Shown: one piece after another, positions 11,515 to 21,972 of the stretch
Layout of the letters: every line of letters begins with the position of its first letter
How positions within the stretch are numbered: position 1 is the first letter of the stretch
Origin: Aspergillus flavus
Lineage: Eukaryota; Ascomycota; Eurotiomycetes; Eurotiales; Aspergillaceae
Length of the DNA: 64,000 nt
Assembly: GCF_009017415.1 (NCBI RefSeq)
Contig: NC_092406.1
Span: forward strand, 2,604,001-2,668,000
Reading direction: 5' to 3'
Made by a program: the position numbers and the translations under genes
The notes under the pieces: model-generated
Databases searched by the model: none
Seen by the model: only the letters and a program-made list of their open reading frames with translations
Told to the model about the DNA's origin: nothing

Positions 11515-13412
11515 TTTGTAAAGTGTATGGGGATACTAGGTTTCAAGTGTTGATTGGATTGGCTGGTCTTGCAGATAGAGGTAATGAGGAGGAGAAGAGT
11601 TGCTTGTTTTGCTTGAGTCTTGAGGGGAGTTTGAGGCCCTTTTATATTCTTTGGTCTGGTTTTGTTTGCCCATATCCGTAGTATCATATCGAACAGCACA
11701 GACCGGGGTCGGGAAACCATGGAGAGATCCAATATTGGTGATTGGTGGCATATCAGATAGAAATGCCTCAAGAACCTTGCTCTCCTGTGAGAGAATTATG
11801 CACCTTCCTGTCTGTATCATGCCATTGGCATGAGAGGCCACCACCAAGCGTGGTGACAGCGCATGATGATAACCCTGAGGCTATCTGCACTTTGACAAGG
11901 ATGCATTCAAATCATCGAACAGCCTTCGTACGAGAGAGCCACGCATGTCCGCGGCGCCCAGGGAGTAGAATCCTGATTGCCTGTGGGATTGTAGAGCGCA
12001 TTCCAGTGAGATATGTCGTCAAAGTAGTATACTAGGACCAAGAAATAGCTGAGATATTAACAGATAAAGCGAAAACTATGATAGTTGCTGGGTGATACTT
12101 CCTTAACCCTATGCAGTGTAATCGAACGTGGAATTCCGCAGCCTGCGAAGCTGTGCTGTCATGTCTGTAACGAGGGGTAAAAGTCCCCCACGAATAGAAC
12201 GATATGCGGGGTCACTCCATATTGACCCTGCAATAGATCGTGCTCGGGTGAACCCAGGTGGTGTCTTGGTGCTTACAAGCCTGGAACTCGGCTTGCCTTC
12301 CAATTTCGCTCTCCGCGAACATTAATGCCGATATTATAGACTATGTAGTAGGGGTTGATGCAAGAGCAGCCACAAATCAAAGCCCTGAACTAGGGCTTTG
12401 AAAAGTTTGCCCAGCTGCATGCCCCTCACTAACACCACCGGAGCCAACGGAAAGGACGATAACAGGAACAGTTGGGTATATCCAAAATGATCTAGATGCA
12501 GTTGGAACTAAAGTACAATGTCGAGGACTTCGGATCACTACGATCCACTCACGTCCGGGATGTATACTGTAGTGTCAACCGATGTCTTTGGTGGCCCTTT
12601 AGCTGCATCAATGTACGAAAGCTGATTAGTGTCTGTCTGGGATGCGTATGGAAGATTGATTAAATTCCATTCATCCGGACCTTCCCCGGATTGTCGTCAA
12701 TTTGGCCTTGAAGGCGTGACTGTCCAGAAAAGCTTAGCAATATCTACTTACATCTCTCAATCTTCTATCTCAAAAGGACTCTATCTCAATACTGAAACCT
12801 TGAGTACTCAAGAGGACTAGTCGAAAGGGGGATGGCATGGGTACGGACCAGCACAGCCAGGACCTCGGAAATGTCGACAAAGAGGTATGACCCACAATCA
12901 TGGCTCCCCTGTCCTTGTTGCCTGCTCCTACGACTTTTCCCATCAAGTGGAATGACTGGCTAACAAATTGGTATGGATGCATCAGGGCAACGGATACCCT
13001 GGAATGACAATGAGACGTGGAGCACGATAATTGCTTTCAGGGCCATCGCTTCCCCGGTCCCAAGAAAAGAATGAACCGCTCTAGCCCATCAGAAGTACAA
13101 CTCATCCGCAAATAATTTGGCTATAGGCAACAATCGGCCAAAGATATGTGGTGTTGCCTTTTGTGATCGTTCTCCGTGGTAGGCATATAGGATCAGTGCA
13201 CAAGAGCGTCATTTTTTGGTGTCAAAAACATCATATTCTATCATAGAACTTTCCCTCATAACTCGTAAAGAATGACTTAGTGAATATACATCGCCGCAGA
13301 CATTAACATCCCTCCTAATACAATTACCCCATACTGATACTGGCATCCGCATAGTACGCACCCAATTCATGTCCTTAAAGCTCAATAATCCAAGAGCAAA
13401 CACCCACCACAC
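11515..13412. other. Long gene-free stretch
   Basis: About 1.9 kb with no frame I can support on either strand. It contains a perfect 9-bp stem with a 5-nt loop at 12378-12400 (AAAGCCCT/AGGGCTTT core). Otherwise nothing recognised. Confidence 0.5.
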
Positions 13413-14371
13413 CTAAGTACAGTGAACCTCCCCACCCTCATGAGTATGACAATTCTACACCACATCAGCCAACACCCCCAAAAAGACAGACAAGAACAGA
13501 ACTCACCGCAGGCAAATCATCCCCTCCATCCTCAGACTCTTCCTGACTCTCCTCATACTCACCCGCACACCCAACCCCCGGCGCAGCAATATCATACGCG
13601 TAAGCCTCAAGTGCAAAATACTGCAACGTCTCCGAATCCCGAGTCGAGGTGCTCTCATTCCCAGCCGCAAGCTCAAGAACCTCTCCATACCCATCGGCAA
13701 AATGCTCAACCCAGTTCTGTCCAATAGGGGGCATGTGGAAGAGTCTGTGCAGGAGATCTGCCGCCCAGAAGGTGTTCGTCTCGGACCCGGAAATCGTGTA
13801 TCCGAGGGCGCACATGGAGGTCAGCGAGCGGCGGGTTGAGTAGCTTAGATCGCAGATGACGGTTTCAGCGGTGGCGTTTTCGCCGCGCCAGTGGCCGGCC
13901 CAACCTTTATTCATTTTCGTGTTAGTATGGTGGATTGAGGTTGGTGTATGGGTTGGGGATTGGTAAGATGGGAGGGAGGGAATACGAACCTTCATTCTCG
14001 CAGTTTCCGTCTGGGTTATCACATCGGAATAGAACACTACCTTTGTCGCCATTGCTGACGATGTCGTAGGCACCAATGGCTTCGAAAGAGGGTCTGTTAC
14101 CGAAGTATTTGCGGTAGATGGTGCTTTCATTTCCCCAGCGGAGGATGTGGGCTTTTGCGTGGTCGACTAGGGCTATGGTTTCGTTGAGGCCGGCTTCGAT
14201 TTGCCGACGCTGGGTTGCGTTGCAGCTTTGGTGGATTGGGTATTGGGTTGTTGCACCAGCATCCCAGGGCGATGGGGCGTGGGGGGTTGCTTGATCGCGG
14301 GTCGTGAGGGAGATGGGGGCCGGGATGGCCGTAACGGTGGATAGGAGGAGGAAGGAGATAAGGGCTACCAT
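13413..14371 (-). CDS. aspf2: Asp f 2 homologue, secreted zinc-binding protein (zincophore type)
   Basis: Exons 14371-13990, 13904-13507 and 13454-13413 give 273 aa. After a signal peptide the sequence follows A. fumigatus Asp f 2 closely (CNATQRRQIEAGLNE, AKAHILRWGNES, IYRKYFGNRP, FRCDNPDGNC, SETNTFWA, FADGY, YFALEAYAYDIAAPGVGCAGE). It includes the HRxxH zinc motif (HRLFH) of this metalloprotease-like family. The final exon is only 42 nt and adds NCHTHEGGEVHCT, the same CHTH...HC tail as Asp f 2; missing it would give a false frame ending in intron sequence. The family (Asp f 2, Candida Pra1) is secreted at neutral/alkaline pH and low zinc and binds zinc; Pra1 works as a zincophore. The Ser/Thr linker before the tail is shorter than I recall for Asp f 2 (about 310 aa). 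Divergently transcribed from the transporter at 15288. Confidence 0.93.
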
Positions 14372-15287
14372 GGTGGCTAGGCTTTGAAAAGATACTTGGG
14401 AGGTCTGTGAAGTCTATGCATCTACATGACCAGGGTTCTAGATGGGCTTTTATACTGCGGTTTCTGGACGTGGATTGCTTGTCTCTTCTTGTCGTGGGCT
14501 GTTGCCAAGGTGCCTCCACGGATCGTATTCAGAGATTTCGGTATAGCTGCGGGCGATCGTACGGGAGTATCTTCATTTCGATAACTTGTGCCAAGAGGTA
14601 CCTTGCGGCTGAGCTTGATATCGCCTTGCGTGATCATTGTAGGCCGTTAGGCTTGCGTTTTGACCATGGAATCACGTCCGGAATTACAGCATAGCATCTC
14701 ATGGTGAGCTACGATCGTAAGGCATGATAGGGGAATCCGTGAACCATCGCCTGACACGCACAGAATACAACATCCCACGTGTTGACTAAAGCATGCACAT
14801 ACAACATGTGGTCGGATATCAACATGAACCACGATGCCAAGACATCGTGGGCGTCGAAGGGGGCGGCCCATGCCAAGGTCTTGGTAGAGGACCTTGGGGG
14901 AAACAAGCCGTATTCATTCTCGAGGGCCCGGTCTCGGATTGTCCAATATGATTCAATATAAAGGCGGGTATAATGATTGGAACCTTCTTGGCGGAGGAGA
15001 CAGTCGTGCTTGGCACAGATACCTTGGGGGTTAGCCCGCGAGGCTTCTCGGCGGAGGAGTAAATCTCTGTCACAAAGCAATATTAGTAGCGCGCCGTCAT
15101 GTCGGAGAAATCCGACTTTGGCCAGGTTTTCCAAGTATTCGAGATTACTGTCTGCTAAGCGAGTCATCGCATAGGGCGACACCTTGTGAGAACGGAGGGA
15201 TAAATAGTAGTTGATCAAGAACTGCTTTCTCGGTACATTATCCTCTCTTCAGTTGAGATTTAGATTGAGATTGTGACACAAGAGATC
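14372..15287. promoter_or_regulatory. Bidirectional zinc/pH promoter between aspf2 and zrfC
   Basis: Shared 916-bp upstream region. CAAGGT (or its complement ACCTTG), the core I recall for ZafA zinc-response motifs, occurs six times: 14506, 14600, 14874, 14891, 15021 and 15181. Chance expectation is below one. GCCARG, the PacC consensus, occurs seven times: 14504, 14590, 14836, 14872, 14987 (-), 15009 (-) and 15121. Two pairs overlap as GCCAAGGT (14504 and 14872). CCAAGGTC/GACCTTGG form an 8-bp dyad (14873-14880, 14890-14897), and CCACGATG/CATCGTGG form another (14829-14850). This fits joint induction at low zinc and alkaline pH, as described for the A. fumigatus pair. Confidence 0.8.
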
Positions 15288-16930
15288 ATGGTCAATATGC
15301 TTCGGGGGTTGTTTGTGGCGTCTCTTGCAGCCAGCGTGGTGCATGCGCAGTCCTATTCGGGATGCCACACACATGGCAGCGTGGAGTACTGTTATGGCAC
15401 CGATGGCGAAGAGACTCCCATCACCACACATGCACAGGCAACGGCCACTTCTGTATCTGCTACTACGACTTCGTCGGCACAGTCATCTGCAGTGACGGGC
15501 TGTCATAACCATGGTGACGATGTCTACTGTATCAATGGCGAAGGAAACGAAGTGCAGGTGTCGTTGATAGCAACCCCAACTGGGGAGCTACCAGCACAGT
15601 ACACCGGTTGCCACTCCCATGGTGGCTCTCAGTGAGTATACCCCTCAAGCCCTACTGTACATTGTATCTCACACTTCGTAGGTACTGCATGGACGCAGAT
15701 GGAAACGACGTTCAAATCCTAGAAGAGGGAGAAAGCGGAGACGAAAGCGACAGTACCAGCGAATCCAGCAGTTCCTCCAGCGGTGAACAAAACTGTCACT
15801 TCCATGCCGGTGTCGAGTATGTTTGCCGCGAACACATAAAGAGATAACAGAACAACGAAAGCTAACAGAGATAGGCATTGCGTCGGCGCCGGCGAGTCGG
15901 AAGGCTCGAGCGAGCAATCTTGCGGTGTCCAGAGTCGCGACTATGATATGCCACTGCGGATTGGAACATTATTCGTGATCCTTGTTACCAGTGCCCTTGG
16001 TGTCTTCCTTCCGATGTTGCTGGTCAAACTTCCCTTTCCCACGATCAATACTATGGCGTCGACTGTTATCAAGCAATTTGGTACCGGTGTGATTCTGTCC
16101 ACTGCGTTCGTTCATGTAAGTTTAACGTTCTTCAAATTTTCTGAAACCTGCTAATTGTTTAGCTATACACTCATGCCAACCTCATGTTCACGAACGAATG
16201 TCTTGGCGAGCTCGACTACGAGGCCACCACATCTGCCGTCGTGATGGCTGGTATCTTCCTTTCCTTCCTCACCGAATACATCGGCCACCGCTTCGTCGCA
16301 GCCCGCGCAAGTAAATCGACCCCGGAATGCTGCGAGGACTCACCATCGAACAATGAGTCCGCAACCCCAAAAGAAAACACAGCACAACGGACAATGCAGC
16401 TCGCCCAGCTAAGCCACAGCCACGGAACCGACGGTACCAGCCCTAACACGAAGCTGTCGGTTCTGGTCATGGAAGCTGGTGTGATCTTCCACAGTATCCT
16501 GATCGGTCTGACGCTGGTTGTCGCGGGCGACAGCTTTTATAAAACCTTGCTGGTGGTAATTGTGTTTCACCAGTTCTTCGAAGGTCTGGCGCTTGGAGCA
16601 CGGATTGCGATGCTTCCGGGTCGCATCTTCCCCAGTAAAGCCGTGATGGCGGGGACCTTTGCGCTGATCACCCCGATCGGAATGGCCATCGGTATGGGAG
16701 TGCTGCACTCGTTCAATGGCAATGAGAGGAGCACCCTGATCGCACTTGGAACACTGGATGCTTTGTCGGCTGGTATTCTGGTGTGGGTGGGTGTTGTGGA
16801 TATGTGGGCCAGAGACTGGGTGATGGAAGGAGGCGAGTTGTTGGATGCGCCCTTGGTTAGAGTCTTGGTGGGAGGAGTGTCCTTGATAGCCGGTATGGTT
16901 CTGATGGGCGTGTTGGGCAAGTGGGCCTAA
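15288..16930 (+). CDS. zrfC: ZIP-family plasma-membrane zinc transporter, alkaline type (ZrfC homologue)
   Basis: Exons 15288-15631, 15682-15816, 15875-16115 and 16163-16930 give 495 aa. A signal peptide (LFVASLAASVVHAQ) leads an unusual extracellular N-terminus with four repeated CHxH-x5-C modules (CHTHGSVEYC, CHNHGDDVYC, CHSHGGSQYC, CHFHAGVEHC). The ZIP membrane core follows, with the signature helices HSILIGLTLVV and FHQFFEGLALGAR, whose His/Glu residues line the metal path, and a His-containing cytoplasmic loop (LSHSHG). The N-terminal Cys/His domain separates ZrfC from the acid-medium transporters ZrfA/ZrfB. By analogy it imports zinc at neutral/alkaline pH under zinc starvation. The ATG at 15288 is the first in frame. 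Head-to-head with aspf2; their matching CHxH modules suggest zinc handover from secreted protein to transporter. Confidence 0.93.
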
Positions 16931-17298
16931 TATATAAAAATACCGTTGATTTGCTGTATATAGACTACGATTGCGATGGAAAATATTGAAGCGATATTGG
17001 TTCTTATTCGATGTGGCATGTTTATTAGGGCCTACAGCACACGTGATGGTAAACAGGCTGACAGAGATGTTCTCATAATACGATGTAACGCTTAGACCAT
17101 GAGCGATTTCTCCGTCCTCTGCTAGCGAACCGGCTAAATTATCGTGACTCACGGCCGAGGTTCATTTATTACTTAAACGGGTGCCCGAGCCCTTGGCGCC
17201 GTCCATATCAACGGCCTTTCAGCCCCCAGCATAAACATGCAGCGATCTCTCACCAAGCAAATTCCTTGGAATTATTCGTACGGCTGAAGCGGCACAAT
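16931..17298. other. Intergenic, terminator of zrfC and promoter of the first GNAT gene
   Basis: Nothing recognised beyond ordinary flanking sequence. Confidence 0.4.
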
Positions 17299-18095
17299 AT
17301 GACGAACAATATCGACATCCACTATGCCTCTGAGTCTGAATCGGCCGCCCTGGGTCATATTAATATAGCCAGTTTTAGACACGGGCTAGTGTGGCTAAAT
17401 GCTTTGCCGGGGATGGATCCTGAGGTCTGTATGCCGATGAAACAGGCTCGCTGTCTTGAGAAGCTCGCCTCCCCTGATATTCATGTCTTCTCCGCGGTGG
17501 ATACCAGTGTCGATCGGGTAGTGGGGTATGCCCGTTGGACAGTCCCCTGGGAGGAAAATAAAGTCGAGTTATCCGAAGAGGGCCGGACGATGGTGGCAAA
17601 TGCAGCAAGTTTAAGACCAAAGGAGATGAGAGCAGACATCTGGGAACTGAGCTTAAAGTTGATGAAAGAGAAAAAGGCGGTTCACACCACGAAAGACGAT
17701 ATGAGTACGTGGATCTCTGCGATTTGTCGCCTTGTGTTTCCATTCCCTTTCTTGGCTGCTTGGGGGTCATTCCCCATATTACGCGAAGCTTGTCTGCAAT
17801 AGTCTTACTAATATCCCCCGAAACGATAGTGCTGGATATACTAGCCGTTTTGCCCGAATACCAAGGAAAAGGGATCGGCAGCAAACTGCTCCAGTGGGGA
17901 ACTGAACAGGCTGATGCGCGGAATGCGCGAATCTATCTGGAGGCTACTATCGAGGGATACCCGCTCTACCGCAAGTACGGGTGGCACGAAGTGGACAGAA
18001 TTGAGATCGATTATGCGCAATACGGTGGCACAGGACAGATAACATTCATAATTATGATGCGAGACCCTCAGAGTTCAGCCGTGGCGCCGAACTGA
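17299..18095 (+). CDS. GNAT-family N-acetyltransferase
   Basis: Exons 17299-17704 and 17830-18095 (intron donor GTACGT, acceptor GATAG) give 223 aa. The N-terminal part has the usual fungal GNAT features (VVGYARWTVPWEE strand). The second exon contains motif A, the acetyl-CoA pyrophosphate loop (LAVLPEYQGKGIGSKLLQWG), followed by ARIYLEAT and GYPLYRKYGW, the usual C-terminal core. Acceptor substrate cannot be told; candidates are small amines or amino acid derivatives. No targeting signal, so cytosolic. The ATG at 17299 is the first in frame. Followed head-to-tail by a second GNAT gene that is not a recent duplicate. Confidence 0.85.
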
Positions 18096-18630
18096 TGACG
18101 TTCGATATTCAGTTTGCGTCGACACCACATCCCCGACCAGCCTGAGGCAGCCAACCCGTGCATGATAAGGGGTCAGCTGATGGCAGATAACGGCAGAACC
18201 TGCCTAATATCGCCTAGCGGCTTGGCAGGATGATCATTGCCGGGGGCGTTGATTGGCCAGGGTGGGAATTGTATGTACAATCGAAGCATCCGCGTCGAAC
18301 TGCCAGGAAGGGCTAAAGGCTGGATGATGGGGTGTGCTCTTATAAGATTCCTGGTCATGCACCGGAGCAAAGGGATAGAAAATCCAAGATCTCAAGTCCA
18401 CCACGAACTGCTCATCTGTATTGCAATCTCCTCTCCGGCTTCGTATCCGTCCCCCTATCGTCGTACAGTCCGATCTTCTATCCTTCGCGGCTCGTCGACC
18501 TTAGATGGCGCTGTCCTTGTTCCCCCTTCGCCGCCATTCGCATTCTTATACAATCGCGTTATCCCAACCCATTCGCAGACACAGTAGGAATTGAATCTAA
18601 ACTGCTAGAATCGAGTCCAAAACATCCAAT
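18096..18630. other. Intergenic between two GNAT genes
   Basis: Promoter of the downstream gene with pyrimidine-rich stretches near 18420-18560. No gene seen. Confidence 0.4.
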
Positions 18631-19478
18631 ATGGCCCTCCAGATCGTCCCCATGACCAAACAGGACATTCCTGAGGCCGTAGAATGCGTCCAAACGGCGT
18701 TTGCCGACGATCCGTATTTCCACTGGCTATTCGATTCTTCCGAAGTAAGTTTCGATTACCAAGCTATATATCCCCTCCCGAAGCCCATGGATAGAGAAAA
18801 AGAAAAGAAAGAAAGAGAAAGCCTGTATAGACCCTAAACGCATGAATGATGAATAGTACAATATCCACCGGAACGCCGCCTCCCTCGCCGCCCACTTCCA
18901 ATACGGTCTGAACTGCAACACCCCGATGTACGTCGCCAAGGTCCCTATCAGCGATAAACACCCTCGGTCAATCGTCGGCGTCAGCTGGTGGTTCTCCCCC
19001 CAACCGGCCTCCAAGAGCGTATCTTGGTCCGTCTGGGCCCAGGACTGGCTCCTCTCCTTCCGCCAATTCCTCTTCAACGTCCGCTTCGGCGGACGCGGTG
19101 GCCTCAACCTCCACCGCTACAACATGTGGAAGGAGATGCAGCGGAAAACCCACGATGTAGTCTGGACCGACCCGCGCGGGTATTACTTCTGTAATGTCTT
19201 GGCTGTGAGCTCGGAAATGCGCGGGATGGGGCTGGGCCGGAAGCTGGTGGAGGTTGTCACGCAGCAGGCGGACCGGGATGGCATGCCATGTTATTTAGAG
19301 AGCTCGAAGGGAGTTCCGAATATCATTATATACGAGAAACTGGGTTTTAACTTGGTTACGGAGATTGATTGTGTGGATGGGAATGATGCTTGCAAGGTAA
19401 GTTGGTCTGTTTTACTTGTGGGTTAGGCTAATTTTGTAGCTGTATTGTATGGTTCGGAAGCCGAAGACCAAGGCCTGA
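18631..19478 (+). CDS. Second GNAT-family N-acetyltransferase
   Basis: Exons 18631-18744, 18857-19396 and 19440-19478 give 230 aa. The last exon is only 39 nt (LYCMVRKPKTKA), joined by a 43-nt intron with GTAAGT/TTTGTAG. The start reads MALQIVPMTKQDIPEAVE, typical for fungal acetyltransferases; ECVQTAFADDPYFHWLF follows. The acetyl-CoA loop is VSSEMRGMGLGRKLVE, then MPCYLESSKG and YEKLGFNLV. Substrate unknown. It shares family but little sequence with the upstream GNAT gene, so the pair looks like chance or functional neighbourhood rather than tandem duplication. Its 3' end faces the monooxygenase gene. Confidence 0.87.
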
Positions 19479-19937
19479 ACGGACTTTTGCAGGTTTTGCT
19501 CGGTGAGGTCATTGTTTGGAATGAGTCTCGCGATATGTATTGGCTATCAATAAGTATTGGCTATACATTGGACTAGGGCAGGGTTGTGACTAGGGCTGCG
19601 GGTGTTCGCCGAAGATATCCGGTGGGTAGATTATACATCCGAGCATTCCCGCCCGGCCAGCTCAGGTTCCCATTTTACAACACATCGCTATCCTTGCCTA
19701 GAATTATTCTTCAATAAACCACTTTTGATCATACTCTCGAATAGATTCAACCGGCCCTTCAGTTAGACTTCTGCACAATAGACAGTAGAGGCTCTAATGG
19801 AGTACGCGTGGACAAGTAATTTGTCCACTTCTCACCGCCGCTCAACTCAACCGATAAGAGAATAAGTGAACAGAAAACTAGGAGTGTCAGCATAGTTGAT
19901 GCCGTAGTGCGTATCACTGAATCTGTCCCTCCTCTTC
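19479..19937. other. Convergent 3' intergenic region
   Basis: Between the GNAT stop and the monooxygenase stop. No gene seen. Confidence 0.4.
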
Positions 19938-21972
19938 TTAGGGAGCTACCTGGGGTCTTGTAATTATGTTAGAAGCCTTTATTATTATATACTAGCAGAG
20001 GTCGACGTGCTCACCTCGTATATCCAGTCCCCTAAACCAGCCACATGTGTCGTATACCACATATAGAACGAGCTCCACGGGTATATGACCCAGTTCCGAC
20101 CGGTTCTCTCATCGATATACCACTGGGGATGTAAATATTAGAATTCTCGGGATTAAACCAATGAAAGATAACTTACGCTTCTGCACGCATTAGTAAGAAC
20201 CGTCTTTTCTAGGGCCGTATGCAGTTGATCATTGTATGCCCTCTCGCTAGACACCTTCGGTTCCACTGTTAATGCATGTCTTGATATCACCGGTTTTATA
20301 ACCCTTATAATCAAATTTGCATAGCTATTAATCATCAGACGAGAACCAACGTCCAGGAAATGTCCAGAAAACGTCCACCTACCTTTCCAGAGAATAAATA
20401 ATTGAAGTATGGCCGCGCCCGGAATTAGGCCCCATCATGTAAAAGAAGTTAGGAAGTCCCGACATAGCAACAGAGTTGTATGCTTCGATATAGCCGAATT
20501 CCTGCCAGTGGCCCTTCCTACTGTGACCATGGCGTCCTCGCAGTTCGGCGTCGAACTGTGTCAACGAAAAGCCGTTTGCCAATACCTAGTGTCCGCGGTT
20601 AGGCTAATGTCTTGAGAAATGAATATTGAGAAAGCGTGGGAGATTCCATACAATCACATCTGCAGGATATGTTTTTCCGGACTGAGTGAGCACCGAATGC
20701 TCTCTGAGAGCGATAATCGGGTCGTTGGTCAAGTGTACATTGTCCCGGTTCAAACAGGAAATGTAGCCGTCGTGATCGAAAACGCGTCTCTGAATTTCTG
20801 TTGTTACGTGGAGTGTTCCGTGCAGTCAGCAATGTAAAGACTGACCTTGCATCCGATATCTGCGGTAGGCATCAAGAGATCCCAGTATTCTTCTGCAATG
20901 GATCAGACTTAATAGGTGTGGGAGGTAGGTGAGAGGGAAGCACGATTTCCAACTCACCTGGTGCATATTGCTCGATATATCGACAACTCTTTTCGCGGGC
21001 CTCTTCCCTCATTCGCTCACCTGTCTTGGTGAGATCAAATTGGAATGAAGAGGTCTCGAGGTATAGAAATATCAAGAGCCGGACGAAGCGAAGCAGGGCA
21101 GGAAGACGACGAAAAGTCGTCCTCCACGAAGATGGAATGGTAATATCGTTTCCGGGGAAATAGTGCTGTGGAGACTATTCTATGTTAGGAGTATACCTTA
21201 TGGGAAGACATATTCTCACGCACCCGGATAAACTGCGTGACGGAATGGACGTTGGATGCAATAGCCGGTACTAGCTGAGTAGCTGATGCTGCATTCGTCG
21301 TGAGTCAAGGAGAAAAGCAAGGACTATAAATATCACTCTTACAGCCATTCCCTATCACAACCACATCTTTGTCGTTAAGCGACACGCTGTGGTCCCATCT
21401 AGCCGTGTGAATCATGCTTCCTTGAAAACGCTCGATGCCGTCAATGTGGAACGGGTTTGGGTTTGTCAGACCTCCGACTGCTGATACTAGAATTTTGCTT
21501 TCTTGAATGTTCTCCTGGTCGCTTTTCACGTCTCGGAGTTTGACAAGCCAGGTCTTCGTCGAGTCTTCAAACGAAGCGCTGATCCATTCGGTATTTCCCA
21601 CTACATGGCCTGAGATATCATAGCGCAAAGCGACCGACTCGAGATATTGTAGCACTTCCTGTTGTTTCGGAAAGAATCGAGAGAATTCAGCATTAGGGGC
21701 GAAGGATAGACTGTAGAACGGGGCTGGGATGTCCACTCCACACCCTGGGTCTGGGTTGATCATTGTTAGGCCAATTGAGTGTCTTTATGGTGAAATAGAT
21801 ACACACATGTGTTGGCAGCCCAGGTGCCTCCAAGTGTGGCTCCCCTATCGTAAATAACAAAGTCGTCGCAGTTCAGCTGCTGTTTCAGCTGGCATGCTAC
21901 CACTAAGCCTGAGAAGCCAGCCCCAATGATGACCACGCTCACACAGTTGGGTGGAGTGTCTGAAATAGCCAT
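19938..21972 (-). CDS. Flavin-dependent monooxygenase, Baeyer-Villiger type
   Basis: Ten exons on the minus strand: 21972-21807, 21750-21343, 21288-21224, 21165-20958, 20892-20846, 20789-20652, 20585-20383, 20324-20177, 20122-20015 and 19949-19938; 500 aa. All junctions are GT-AG and in phase. The FAD Rossmann motif GAGFSG is at residues 17-22, followed by GGTW. The Baeyer-Villiger fingerprint FQGSMIHTARW (F-x-G-x3-H-x3-W) is at 164-174. The second, NADPH-binding glycine motif (GNGSSA) is at 189-194, and GPNSGRGH lies near the C-terminus. The enzyme should insert one oxygen next to a carbonyl or oxidise a heteroatom, using NADPH and O2. The last exon encodes only three residues and the stop. 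No partner enzymes identify a pathway. A degenerate gene is unlikely given the clean splice sites. Confidence 0.88.

Noticed and set aside
13465..13506. C-terminal VSSVLVCLFGGVG end for the Asp f 2 homologue
   Set aside because: It is intron sequence; a GTGAGT donor at 13506 and acceptor at 13455 give the conserved CHTH...HCT tail instead.
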